NCBI GenBank assembly: GCA_963682175.1
Contig: OY821772.1
Span: 20,514,743-20,578,742 of the forward strand
Origin: Triglochin maritima
Taxonomy: Eukaryota > Streptophyta > Magnoliopsida > Alismatales > Juncaginaceae
Reading direction: 5' to 3'
Length of the DNA stretch: 64,000 bases
This document shows, one piece after another, positions 54,531-64,000 of this stretch (its first letter is position 1; every line of letters starts with the position of its first letter). Position numbers and translations under genes: made by a program. Below the pieces are notes generated by a model. The model was not told the origin of the DNA. It was given only the letters and a program-made list of their open reading frames with translations, and did no database searches.

Positions 54531-57101
54531 TCAACCATAGTCAGAACTGGATTGAATGACACCATATTGGTGCATGTATCCAGTTGAATTGTTCCCCATG
54601 TTGCAATGAGAGTCCTGAGTCACAGGTTCCACACCCCTCACATAAATAGGTTCTCTTATTTGCTCGAGTGATGGTGGGTGTGTAGATGAATTCTTCCCCT
54701 TTTTCTTACTTCCTTTTTGATTTTGTGACGATTCAGAAATCTTATAGATACGTGATTTCATCACAACGTCACTTTGATTGCATATTATTTCTGGCTCACT
54801 ATCAATATGAAAGATATTAAATTCAGCTTTTAAGTTCCCAAAAGATAATTGCATGAGCCCATTTTGACAGTTTATCAATGCTTCCGAAGCGGCTAAAAAG
54901 GGTCTGCCTAGAATTACAGGGATTTGTCGGTTAGGATTTACAACAGGTGCGGTATCTAGTACGACAAAATCCACTGGGTAAATGAAGTCACCAACCTTGA
55001 TCAAAACATCCTCTACTATACCTCTTGGTTTCTTAATAGAACAATCAGCAAATTGAAGGGTTGTCTTAGAGGGTTTTAGTGGACCAAGGTTCATTTTCTC
55101 ATAGAAAGAGTACGGGAGTAGGTTAACACTAGCACCAAGGTCTAGAAGGGCTTTGTTGATAAAAGTATCTCCTATTGAACATGAAATTGTGGGACACCCA
55201 GGATCCTTATATTTTATAGGAGATATGTTGGACAATATAGAACTTATGTTTGCAGTTAAGAATGCCTTCTTTGGTACGTTCGTTTTTCTCTTTTTAGTGC
55301 ACAAATCTTTTAAGAATTTAGCATAAGCAGGTATTTGTTGAATCATGTCTAAGAGTGGAATGTTCACCTTAACTTGCTTAAATACTTCCAAGATTTTCTC
55401 TATTTGTGCACTTGAGTTCTTTTTGAGTCTATTAGGGAATGGAGCTTTAGGAACATAGACTCGCTCAGGTTCAGGTTGAGCTATGGGTTCAGGTTGAGTA
55501 GGTGGGCTGGGTGTTTCAAATTGGACGTCAGGTTCAATGGTCAGGTCATATGTGGGTGCTTGATGGCTAGATTGATTGGACACTCTAGGATTTACCACAT
55601 TGTTATCAACTTGTCTTCCGGACCGTAATGATACTACTGCATTTATTTGTTGGAACGGTCCTTCCTCATTAACCATTTGAACCGGTCTAGGGTTGTTATT
55701 TCCTGAAGGTGCTTGATAGGATTGATATGAATTATTAGATCTAGGGTTCACCTCAGGTTGACTTGGAAGCCGACCCTTTTCTCTTTCACCTACTATTTGT
55801 GCTAGTTGGCTGACTTGTGTCTCAAGCCTTTGGAAGGTCTGGTTGGTTGTTTGTATAAAGGTTTTCATCAAATTTTCCAAGCTTGTCAACCTGTCCTCAT
55901 GATCGTTATTGTTACTAAACCCAGATGATGTATTATTTTGATTATACGGGTTTGGTTGTTGTCTAGGAGGTTGACCCTGTTGGTTTGATGAGAAATTGGA
56001 ATTATTACGCCAACCCGAGTTATAGGTTGATGCGTATGGGTCATTTCTAGCATGGTTATACATGGCATTAACTTGGTCCCATTCCGCACAATCCTCCATT
56101 ACATGACCTGTTTGACCACATCTAGAGCAAGGGATAGACGAGGCTTGAGTCACTCGGTTTTGGGTTCGTAGCTCTAAACTTTCCATTATGCGCATAAGGG
56201 TAGCTAGTTTTGCTTCAGCCGCTATGTTGGCATCTACAGCTAAGACACCTGGTTTGGGTTGGCTTGCTATTCTAGATCCAATACTTGGGTTAAGCGGTGT
56301 TCTAGCATTGTCCCATTGCATACTGTTTTCAGCTAATTCCTCAAGAAAAGTCCAGGCATCATTTTCATTTTTCGACATAAAGTTCCCTTGGCTTACGGAT
56401 TCTACCATAACCCTAGATGTGGGTGTCAATCCCTCATAAATAATTTGGCATAATTGCCATCTTGGAATTCCTTGATGAGGGCATTGGGTCAGAACACTTT
56501 TGAATCTTTCTAGATAGGAATAGAACGGCTCGCTCTCAGACTGAACGAATGCAACAATTTCATTCCTAATCCCCATAGTCTTATGGTTGGGGAAATATTT
56601 TTTTAGGAAAACTTGAACAAACTCAGCCCAACTCCTAATAGATCTTTCGGCTAGACTATATAGCCATTTCTTAGCGTCGTCCTTCAGTGCTAGAGGCACG
56701 AATTTCAGACGCACTGCCTCCTCTGGGATATGCTGGTATTGCATAAGAGAGCAGATTTCTTCAAATTCTCTAAGGAAGAGATATGGGTCTTCCCTAGAGG
56801 TGAACTTAGGCAACATACTCATGTATTGTGCCTTAAGTTCGAAGTCGCGACCCGGTATGGTGGGCATAACGATACACGATGGCTGAGCAGCCATCGCTGG
56901 ATAGCATCGATCCCTCAGAGTTATAGGTTGTGCAACAGGCGGGTCCACTACGTTCTCACCCATTGGATCCGGGTGAGGTGGTGCAACAGGTGGATTGGGG
57001 CTAAGTTCCAGACTGGAATCTAGATGAACTCGTGAGAGTCGATTACTCAAGTCCCGAATCCAAATCTGAGTGCACCGGGTTGAATCAATTTTTGAATTCA
57101 A
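54531..57101 (-). CDS. Athila-type Gag-protease polyprotein of element E
   Basis: An unbroken 856-residue frame. Residues about 85-260 are the retrotransposon Gag domain (DPYLFLREFEEICSLMQYQH, KWLYSLAERSIRSWAEFVQV, FLKKYFP). A CCHC knuckle is at about 325-338 (CSRCGQTGHVMEDC). A Gln/Asn/Pro-rich linker and a coiled stretch precede KAPFPNRLKK. The aspartic protease lies at about 650-760 with LLDLGASVNLLPYSFYEKM and VILGRPFLAASEALIN. DLG in place of D-T/S-G is usual for Athila-like proteases. The frame ends after SSSDYG with no RT. Gag would assemble cytoplasmic particles and the protease would cleave it. The intact frame contrasts with most coding regions in this window. Start: first ATG of the frame. 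Confidence 0.9.
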   Translation of the reverse strand: MNSKIDSTRCTQIWIRDLSNRLSRVHLDSSLELSPNPPVAPPHPDPMGENVVDPPVAQPITLRDRCYPAMAAQPSCIVMPTIPGRDFELKAQYMSMLPKFTSREDPYLFLREFEEICSLMQYQHIPEEAVRLKFVPLALKDDAKKWLYSLAERSIRSWAEFVQVFLKKYFPNHKTMGIRNEIVAFVQSESEPFYSYLERFKSVLTQCPHQGIPRWQLCQIIYEGLTPTSRVMVESVSQGNFMSKNENDAWTFLEELAENSMQWDNARTPLNPSIGSRIASQPKPGVLAVDANIAAEAKLATLMRIMESLELRTQNRVTQASSIPCSRCGQTGHVMEDCAEWDQVNAMYNHARNDPYASTYNSGWRNNSNFSSNQQGQPPRQQPNPYNQNNTSSGFSNNNDHEDRLTSLENLMKTFIQTTNQTFQRLETQVSQLAQIVGEREKGRLPSQPEVNPRSNNSYQSYQAPSGNNNPRPVQMVNEEGPFQQINAVVSLRSGRQVDNNVVNPRVSNQSSHQAPTYDLTIEPDVQFETPSPPTQPEPIAQPEPERVYVPKAPFPNRLKKNSSAQIEKILEVFKQVKVNIPLLDMIQQIPAYAKFLKDLCTKKRKTNVPKKAFLTANISSILSNISPIKYKDPGCPTISCSIGDTFINKALLDLGASVNLLPYSFYEKMNLGPLKPSKTTLQFADCSIKKPRGIVEDVLIKVGDFIYPVDFVVLDTAPVVNPNRQIPVILGRPFLAASEALINCQNGLMQLSFGNLKAEFNIFHIDSEPEIICNQSDVVMKSRIYKISESSQNQKGSKKKGKNSSTHPPSLEQIREPIYVRGVEPVTQDSHCNMGNNSTGYMHQYGVIQSSSDYG

Positions 57102-58351
57102 ATTCGGAATTTAAATTCCAAATTTAATTTCAAGAATTAATTACATTTTTTTTATTTTTTCGTTTTATTTTTTTATTTTTTTTATTTTTTTTCCAAAAGG
57201 GAAACAAACAATAGAATGGTGAAAGATGAGAAAGGAATCCTAATCTAGAGAATTTAGGTAAGAAGAGAAAGAAGACTCAGATGAGAAGGGAATCCTAACT
57301 CTAATAGATAGATGAGAGGGTTGGTCAGAAGTTTCCTAAACAAGCATGGTTCAAACAATCCTAGACCTAGTGTAGCTTAAGTCTAGACGACTCCTAACTG
57401 GTTGAGTCGAATTTCTTCGCTTGATTCACCTCCCTCACTAATCAAACCAACTTGGTCAGGCCGTGTATAGCTAGTGGGGGCGCTTCCGACTGAGTCGGTG
57501 CCAATTAGACAACCACTTCGCTTGGAAGACTTACGTCAACACAAAAACACTTTCTAGACACCAAATTAAATTCAATCAGCTTCAAGTCATAGCAAGTCAA
57601 ACCAATATTCTCCTTAATTGAGTCTGAATCCTTAGGGGCCAATGTCTAATTGATTTTAATTAAGGCTTGGGTGATACTTTGGGATTGTTATTTGTGGGCC
57701 ACGGAAGGGTGATGAAATCCCCACCGTATCTTTTCCTACGGAGTTGCCCTTAAGATAGTTTAACTTAAATCTAGCAGAGATAGTCAAAGGTCTTTAGTGG
57801 GGGACAATTGCAAGGTTGTATGCAAACTAAATTATATGCTTAAATGCAATCAATAAAAACCGTGCACGTACCTTGCCTCCAGCACACTTCAACAATGAAT
57901 TGATTTGCAAAATATAGCATACATAATGCGAGAAAATCTTTAAATGATGCGTGCACTAAGGCCTTTCTAATTTTGCAAAATTTTAGGTCACAAGTTGAAT
58001 TAGTGTCAATTATGGAAGTTTTCCCTACACATGCAATTCTACGAAAAAGGAAATTTTCCGAAAATGGAAATTACGAGGAAAAAGGCAACAAATGTTACCT
58101 ACGCACGCTCAGTCGGGTTCGCCGCCCGCTCTCGACAATTTCCAGTGCTCTACGCGTCCACCCAGAGATAAGTCGCATTCCGGAGAAATTTTAGCCTCAG
58201 ATCTTCAACCCGTGCGGCGTTTCCACCGCAGACTCTATTTATTATGCGGCGATTTCGCCGCCTGTCCAGATCGGATGGTCTCCGGATTTTCGTGTCCTCT
58301 CTACTACTTCCTAAAATTCTCGTCGCCTCCCCGGCAAAGGTGCCAAAAACT
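57102..58351 (-). other. E leader
   Basis: It carries T-rich runs (57140-57195) and segments shared with the D leader. GCGGCGAT-type GC-rich inverted repeats occur near 58215-58262. No coding region. Confidence 0.75.
58328..58345 (-). promoter_or_regulatory. primer-binding site of E, variant tRNA-Asp type
   Basis: The minus strand reads TGGCACCTTTGCCGGGGA, differing at two positions from the TGGCGCCGTTGCCGGGGA of C1 and D. Confidence 0.85.
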
Positions 58352-59578
58352 TGATGAGAATTAAATTTATACCGCAAGTGCACGGCGTCAATGAAGACGT
58401 GGCAAGTACGGGTCGAACACAAGGAGGGAGAGATTTGTTCTTTTGTGATTTCGATTAAGGAAGAGAAAGGGAGAAATATGGTTGGTTTTGAGATTTTTGA
58501 TTTTTAATTATCTAAAGCAAGAAACAAGAACAATTAAAACTAAAACAAGAACAAAGAAGTGAATTCCGTTGGGTGGAGGTTTAGATTTAGGGTTTAGATT
58601 AGAGAATTCAGAAACTTATAATAAATCATGTTAGTTATGAAGCATTACATGATAAATGATTTAACATAAACTCAAGTAATCAAAATATACTAATCACGAA
58701 CTTAAAATAATAACATTCATTCATCTTCTCTTCACCCTAAATCCGTCACCTCCACCCTTTGGAAAGAGTTAGAAACTCATGGAGGGAGGGAGAAGGCATC
58801 CTAGAGGCATTACAAAAGAAAACTAAAAACAAGAAATAAAAGACAGAATTTTATTACTCCAAAGAAAAAGGCTACAAATAAAAACAACAACTAAAAACTA
58901 GGTCTAACGACAATGAACCTTCTACCATCGTTCTCGGGGCTATTTATAGCCGATACAAGGGATCCCAATATATAAATGGAACGTACACGCGTCAATACAG
59001 CATTGGTAAAAATTTGAGCACACGGATCGACTTTTTTGCGGCTAAATAGCCGCAATTTGTACATGAGATGCGGCGGAATCGCAACCTTTTTGGCTCGGAT
59101 TCGATCCAGATTTTTCCTGTGTGTTTATGGTATGATTTGATCCTCCTTTGCGCGTCTGGATTGATTCTTTCCATTCTTTTGAGCTCCGGATTAATTCCTT
59201 TATATATATGGAGATTCACATTGATTTTTCTTTAGATTTTCTCCATAATAATAAAAGCTACTCGTGATTTGCAATTAGGTCCTTGACTTTTTGCAATTAA
59301 GTCCCCAGCTACTTTTGTGCTTAATTCTTTGTTCTTTTTGTAATTAGATCTTGAATGCTTTTATGCTTGGATACATTTCCATTTGTAACCTGATAAACTT
59401 GAACTTGGTCTTTATGATAGAAATGAGTCTTTTGCACGCGTTTATGCTCGAGATGTGGGTAAATTGCATTCAGGTCCCTGTATTCTGTAAATAAGACTAA
59501 ACACATACCTTAGTAGCATTTATTGATATAAAAGTAATCTAAATGAAAGACATATGATGCAATGTATGCAATGCATCA
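58352..59578 (-). repeat. E 5' LTR
   Basis: Same length as the 3' LTR and nearly identical. It is followed on the plus strand by internal 3' sequence of a second E copy rather than by host DNA. Confidence 0.92.
58941..58948 (-). promoter_or_regulatory. TATA box of E 5' LTR
   Basis: The minus strand reads TATAAATA in GGCTATAAATAGCCCC, the same context as D. Confidence 0.7.
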
Positions 59579-60093
59579 AATACCCCCACACCTAGATTTT
59601 GCTAGTCCATAGCAAAACAGAAAATAAGAAAAATAAAAACAGGGAAATCCTAACTCATTTTCGTAGGAATCACGGTTGCACTTAGCATGTGCAACAAGCC
59701 TTTAAACCTCCTTGTTGCCAAGGAGGACGAGTTTTGTCTCATGAGGGTTTTCAGTTGATACACCCACAAAGTCTTAATTCAACATTCCATTAATAGCTCT
59801 CAATATCCCTACCTCAACCTTATACATCTCACTTCGAATTCTTGTATGCTCATTATATGAATCTAACTCATTAAAAATATGACTTGGTCTTTGTTCCTCC
59901 AACATTCACACCACTAACCCTTCTATACATGATATCACTAAAATTATTTTGCACGCCTCCTCTGGTGTTGAAGTATCATTCGGATCAACCATGGCATGGA
60001 TCATTCTTTTAGCTTTGGGCCTTGAGTATTTTTTTTTCTTTTCTTCCGTGATTCAACACATTTGCTTTTTGACACTTTTACCATTTTTGCATT
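59579..60093 (-). other. truncated 3' internal segment of a second E copy
   Basis: Matches 53435-53950 including the polypurine tract, then joins B3 protease sequence at GCATTGATACC. ATT is shared at the joint. Confidence 0.87.
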
Positions 60094-63000
60094 GATACCG
60101 GATCTTGTGCTCATATAGTTTCTAATTTGCAGCTACTCACGGATAGGAAGGAACTCGTAAGGAACGAGGTAGAATTGAAGGTCGGAAATGGTGCGAACGT
60201 GTCTGCGGTTGCACAAGGTTCTGTGGTGCTTCAATTATGTAGTGGTTTAAATTTATGTCTAAAGAATGTTTATTATGTGCCTTCGATTAGCAAGAACATT
60301 ATTTCTGTATCATGTTTAGATATGGATAATTTTAATATAAATATTTCAAATTCTTTCTTTTCTATATCGAAGAATGGTGTTTTCTATGCAAATGCATTCA
60401 TAAGGAATGGTCTCTATTTGCTTGAATTGAATAATAAACAAATCTTTAATATCAATAACAAAAGACTTATGACCACTCACGAGAACGATACTCTCTTGTG
60501 GCACTATCGTCTTGGTCACATAAATGAAAAGCGCATTAAGAAATTGCAAGAAGCTAACCTTCTTGGTCTACTTGATTTTAAATCATTGGAGACGTGCCAA
60601 CCATGTTTAATGGGAAAAATGACCAAAAAGCCTTTCAAGAAGAAAGGTCCAAGGGCGAGTGGCTTGTTGGATTTGATACATTCCGATGTATGTGGTCCAA
60701 TGAGTACTAGTGCACGAGATGGTTTCAGGTACTTCATTACGTTCACGGATGATTATAGTCGTTATGGCTATGTTTATCTAATGAGAAACAAAAGTGAATC
60801 CTTTGACAAGTTCAAAGAATTCAAGAATGAAGTAGAGAACCAACTCGACAAGAAAATCAAGTCTCTACGAACGGATCGTGGAGGTGAGTACCGAAGTGCC
60901 GAATTTGACTCATACGTAAAGGAGTTTGGTATTGTACCTCAACTCACCCCTCCCGGTACACCTCAGTGGAATGGGGTATCCGAAAGGAGTAATAGGACAT
61001 TGCTCGACATGGTTCGGTCAATGATGAGTCATGCGGAATTACCTCTTTACTTTTGGACATATGCACTACAAACTACGGCTTACACACTAAATAATGTTCC
61101 ATCCAAATCCATGGAGAAAACTCCTTATGAGCTATGGAGTGGTAAAACACCTAAGCTCAGTTTTCTCAAGATTTGGGGTTGTGAGGCTTACGTGAAGAAA
61201 TTGATGTCGACCAAACTTCAACCAAAAGCGGATAAGTGCTTCTTTATAGGTTATCCTCGTGAGACAAGAGGGTACTACTTTTGGCATATCACCTCCAATC
61301 GAGTGATTGTAGAGAGGGATGCCACATTTCTTGAAAAGGAATTTCTGGAAAGGGTAAAAAGTAGTGGGAGTAGGGTTGTGCTTGAGGAAACTCAAGATAC
61401 TCTACAAGATCATGACATGAATGATGACATTCAAGATCATGAAGGCTCAACCGAGATTCCTTTGGTTAGTGGGAGCGTGAGTGAGAGACCCTCGCAAGAA
61501 ATTGTGATAGAATCTCAATCGTCCCCACCTAGTGTACGTTCAAGAGTTGAACGTGAACCCACTCCTCAAGAAATTGTGGAAGAAGTTCGAGAGACACGAG
61601 AAGAACCAAAAGAACTAAGAAGGTCAACAAGGGAAAGGAAGAAACCCGATATGTATTTGGGACTTCATGAAATCATGGTACTAGATACCAATGATCCCTT
61701 GACCTTCCAAGAAGCAATGGAAAGGGAACACTCCAAACTATGGCTTAAAGCCATGGAATCCGAAATAGAATCCATGTATGATAATCAAGTGTGGGACTTG
61801 GTTGACCTTCCTCAAGGGAAAAAGGTCATTCATAATAAATGGGTTTTTAAGAGGAAGATGGACATGGATGGGAACTTGACAACCTACAAAGCGAGGCTTG
61901 TAGCGAAGGGTTTCACTCAAGTTCAAGGAATTGACTATGATGAAACTTTTTCACCGGTTGCCATGTTCAAGTCTATTCGGATCATGCTCGCTATTGCCGC
62001 ATTTCACGATTATGAAATATGGCAAATGGATGTCAAAACGGCGTTCCTGAATGGGTACATGGTACAGCCTCAAGGTTTTGAAGATATATAGTATAGCGAG
62101 AAGGTATGCAAGCTTCAAAGATCCATTTATGGATTGAAGCAAGCATCAAGGAGTTGGAACAAACGCTTTGACGAGGAAGTGAAGAAGTTTCACTTCGTTC
62201 AAAGTAAGGAAGAACCTTGTGTATACAAGAAGGTTAGTGGGAGCCATGTAGTATTCCTAATCTTATATGTCGATGACATATTGCTTATGGGCAATCATAT
62301 TCCTTTGCTTGAGCAAACGAGAAGTTCATTGAAATCTGCATTTTCGATGAAAGATATGGGTGAAGCTCAATACATCTTGGGGATCAAGATATATCGAGAT
62401 AGATCCCGTAGACTCATTGGCCTCAGTCAACGTGCGTACATTGACAAGGTCTTGGAAAGGTTCAAGATGAACAACTCAAAAAAGGGCAGTGTGCCAATGA
62501 GTATGGGTGTGCAACTCAAGAAGTCTCAACGTGCTCAATCACGTAAGGACTTAGAGTACATGAAGGATGCCCCTTATGCTTCAGCAATTGGGTCAATCAT
62601 GTACGCGATGACTTGCACAAGACCCGATGTCTCGTATGCTCTAAGTGTGACAAGTCGTCACCAATCCAACGCAAGTCCTGAGCATTGGACTGCGGTCAAG
62701 AATATCCTGAAGTACCTTAACCGGACTAAGGATAAGATTCTTGTTTATGGAGGACAAAGGGAATTGATAGCAGAAGGGTACTCGGATGCGAGTTTCATGA
62801 GTGATCCAGACGATAGAAGGTCGCAATCAGGATACGTCTTTCTTCTGAATGGTGGAGCTGTGAGTTGGCGTAGCTGGAAGCAAACCACTACGGCCGATTC
62901 AACCACCGCTTCAGAAGTAATGGTTGTCGCTGAAGCGAGCAAGGAAGGAGTGTGGATCAAGAAGTTCCTTGAAGAGCTTGGAGTAGTTCCCACGAGCGAG

Positions 63001-63261
63001 GGACCCATCGAGCTATTTTGCGATAATAGTGCATCTATCTCGCAAGTCAAGGATCCTAGATCACACCACAAAGTGAAGTACATGGATCATAAGTACTTCG
63101 TGACACGTGACCTCGTCAACGAAGGCAAAATAAATCTATTATGGGTGGACACCAACAGCAACACAGCTGATCCATTCACAAAACCCTTATCCCAAGCCAT
63201 GGGCGAAATGCATTTCGAGTCCATGGGATTGAGGAACCATGTAGATTGGCTTGATGATTGA
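60094..63261 (+). pseudogene. B3 protease, integrase, RT, RNase H with one stop
   Basis: The frame starts in the protease motif DTGSCAHIVSN (first residues outside). It passes the integrase zinc region (LWHYRLGHINEKR), D-D-E core (LRTDRGGEYR, GVSERSNRTL), RT (NKWVFKRKMD, GIDYDETFSPV, YVDDILLMGN) and RNase H (GYSDASFMSDPDDRR, ADPFTKPLSQ). Compared with B1, six codons are missing after FLNG near 62056 and a TAG occurs at 62089-62091 where B1 has AAG. Otherwise it is open to the TGA after VDWLDD. It is thus one stop and a small deletion away from B1 in this region. Confidence 0.94.
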
Positions 63262-63334
63262 TATGTAATGGGGTTTACCCTAGTTATTATTGTTTTATAC
63301 ATTGAGTATGTATGTGAAAGAAAACTTTAATAAC

Positions 63335-63345
63335 AAGTGGGAGAT
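63335..63345 (+). promoter_or_regulatory. polypurine tract of B3
   Basis: AAGTGGGAGAT, identical to B1, next to the 3' LTR. Confidence 0.85.
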
Positions 63346-64000
63346 TGAAGGGAATGTGTTCTAAAAGTTTTACTTTTAAATGTCAATTGTTATGAATTGA
63401 ATGAGAAATTATTTTGTTCCTTGTTTATGTTATTCGTCTTTTAAAAGTGTTAAGGAAGAGGCTCTTGGTCCTTACCGTAGAGCTCTAAAAGATATTGGTT
63501 TACATAAAACAAAAGATATTCGCAATCATGGTAATTAACATGGGACATTAATTACCGAGTTAAGATTGTCGTGTTGGTCATAGATCATTGTAGCTCTACA
63601 AGGGAGTGACGACACGGGTATGCAAAAGAGGAAAATATTACTTTTGTATACTGAATAGACCTAATAAGTAAAATATTATAGAAATGTGTTTATGTGTCAT
63701 TAATATTTTACTGTGTCTTTGGTCCTTTGATATGAGACTTATATCTGATCACTTAAGGAATGCTTAATTAGATTAGTGTCTTGAGCTATCGATAAGTGTA
63801 GTGTAAATACATTGGTTGGTTAAGTACAACTTTTGTTGGAGAAGATAGTTAGTCAAAAGATTATCATTGCCCCTCTTAATTGAGTGATGATATTAGTGGG
63901 CCCCTTGATAAAGCAAAGTTATAATGTGCACAATGTGATTTGAGTTAAGTCACATATTTATAACTAGCTTAAAGATATAAAGAAATGAATACTAAGACAA
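63346..64000 (+). repeat. B3 3' LTR, continues beyond the window
   Basis: Starts TGAAGGGAATGTGTTC and follows the B1 LTR for 655 bp to the window end, before the palindrome cluster would begin. Confidence 0.93.

Larger units (their letters stand above)
52208..60093 (-). mobile_element. Athila-like element E, Gag-protease only, with extra partial copy
   Basis: On the minus strand: a truncated 3' internal segment (60093-59579), an LTR (59578-58352), internal region (58351-53435) and an LTR (53434-52208). The two LTRs are both 1227 bp. The internal region has a tRNA-Asp-like PBS, a leader, one long Gag-protease frame and the double polypurine tracts seen in C1 and D. There is no RT, RNase H or integrase. 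The end in B3 gag at 52208 is clean; the other side is a junction to B3 protease. Confidence 0.9.
49289..64000 (+). mobile_element. copia element B3, 5' LTR truncated, interrupted by E
   Basis: It contains LTR (last 898 bp), PBS, leader, gag up to 52207, then element E, then protease to RNase H (60094-63261), polypurine tract and the start of the 3' LTR to the window end. Sequence and order are as in B1. A gag segment of roughly 400 bp is missing between the two sides of E. Confidence 0.92.

Overview
This window is repeat-dense plant nuclear DNA, almost certainly from a dicot. It contains nested Ty1-copia and Ty3-gypsy LTR retrotransposons, a PIF/Harbinger DNA transposon, a hAT-like MITE and one intron-containing plant-mobile-domain gene. 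I recognised no rRNA, tRNA, organellar or conserved housekeeping gene. The only host-like gene is the plant-mobile-domain (PMD) gene at 28.2-29.9 kb, and that is probably truncated. I cannot name the species.

Layout. 1-3738: the right part of a PIF/Harbinger element, minus strand, with a HARBI1-like transposase and a Myb/SANT-like protein; its right end abuts a TTA target site. 3.7-6.3 kb: very decayed copia-like DNA. 6.3-7.8 kb: a truncated LTR of family A and the 3' end plus LTR of another copia. 7.8-22.3 kb: a nest. An old copia gag (G) is split by element B2 (copia, minus strand). B2 is itself split by B1 (copia, plus strand, 12508-21550, target duplication AAACG), which belongs to the same family. 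22285-27030: element A, a complete gag-only copia on the minus strand with target duplication CCAAA. 27.1-33.4 kb: two MITEs, the PMD gene with a hairpin array in its intron, and a solo A LTR. 33440-49288: a chromodomain gypsy element (F, minus strand). Its 3' LTR is split by C1 (34577-45987, target duplication GTCAA), a non-coding Athila-like element that in turn contains D, a related element with a derived zinc-knuckle ORF. 49289-64000: copia B3, whose gag is interrupted by E (minus strand), an Athila-like element encoding Gag and protease but no reverse transcriptase.

How they work together. B1-B3 are structurally autonomous-type copia elements (gag-protease-integrase-RT-RNase H) whose visible copies are broken by a few lesions each. 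A, C, D and E lack RT and integrase, so they could only move using enzymes supplied in trans. C, D and E share a tRNA-Asp-type primer-binding site, the LTR 3' end and the internal 3' region, which makes them members of one non-autonomous Athila-like group.

The most striking unexplained signal is a 10-bp palindrome, CGGTCGACCG. It occurs in clusters, often about 20 bp apart, in the U3 part of the LTRs of three otherwise unlike retrotransposon families: copia A, copia B and gypsy F. Element C instead carries a pair of a different palindrome (CCGCCAATTGGCGG) 21 bp apart upstream of its TATA box. This looks like a shared or convergent LTR regulatory architecture.
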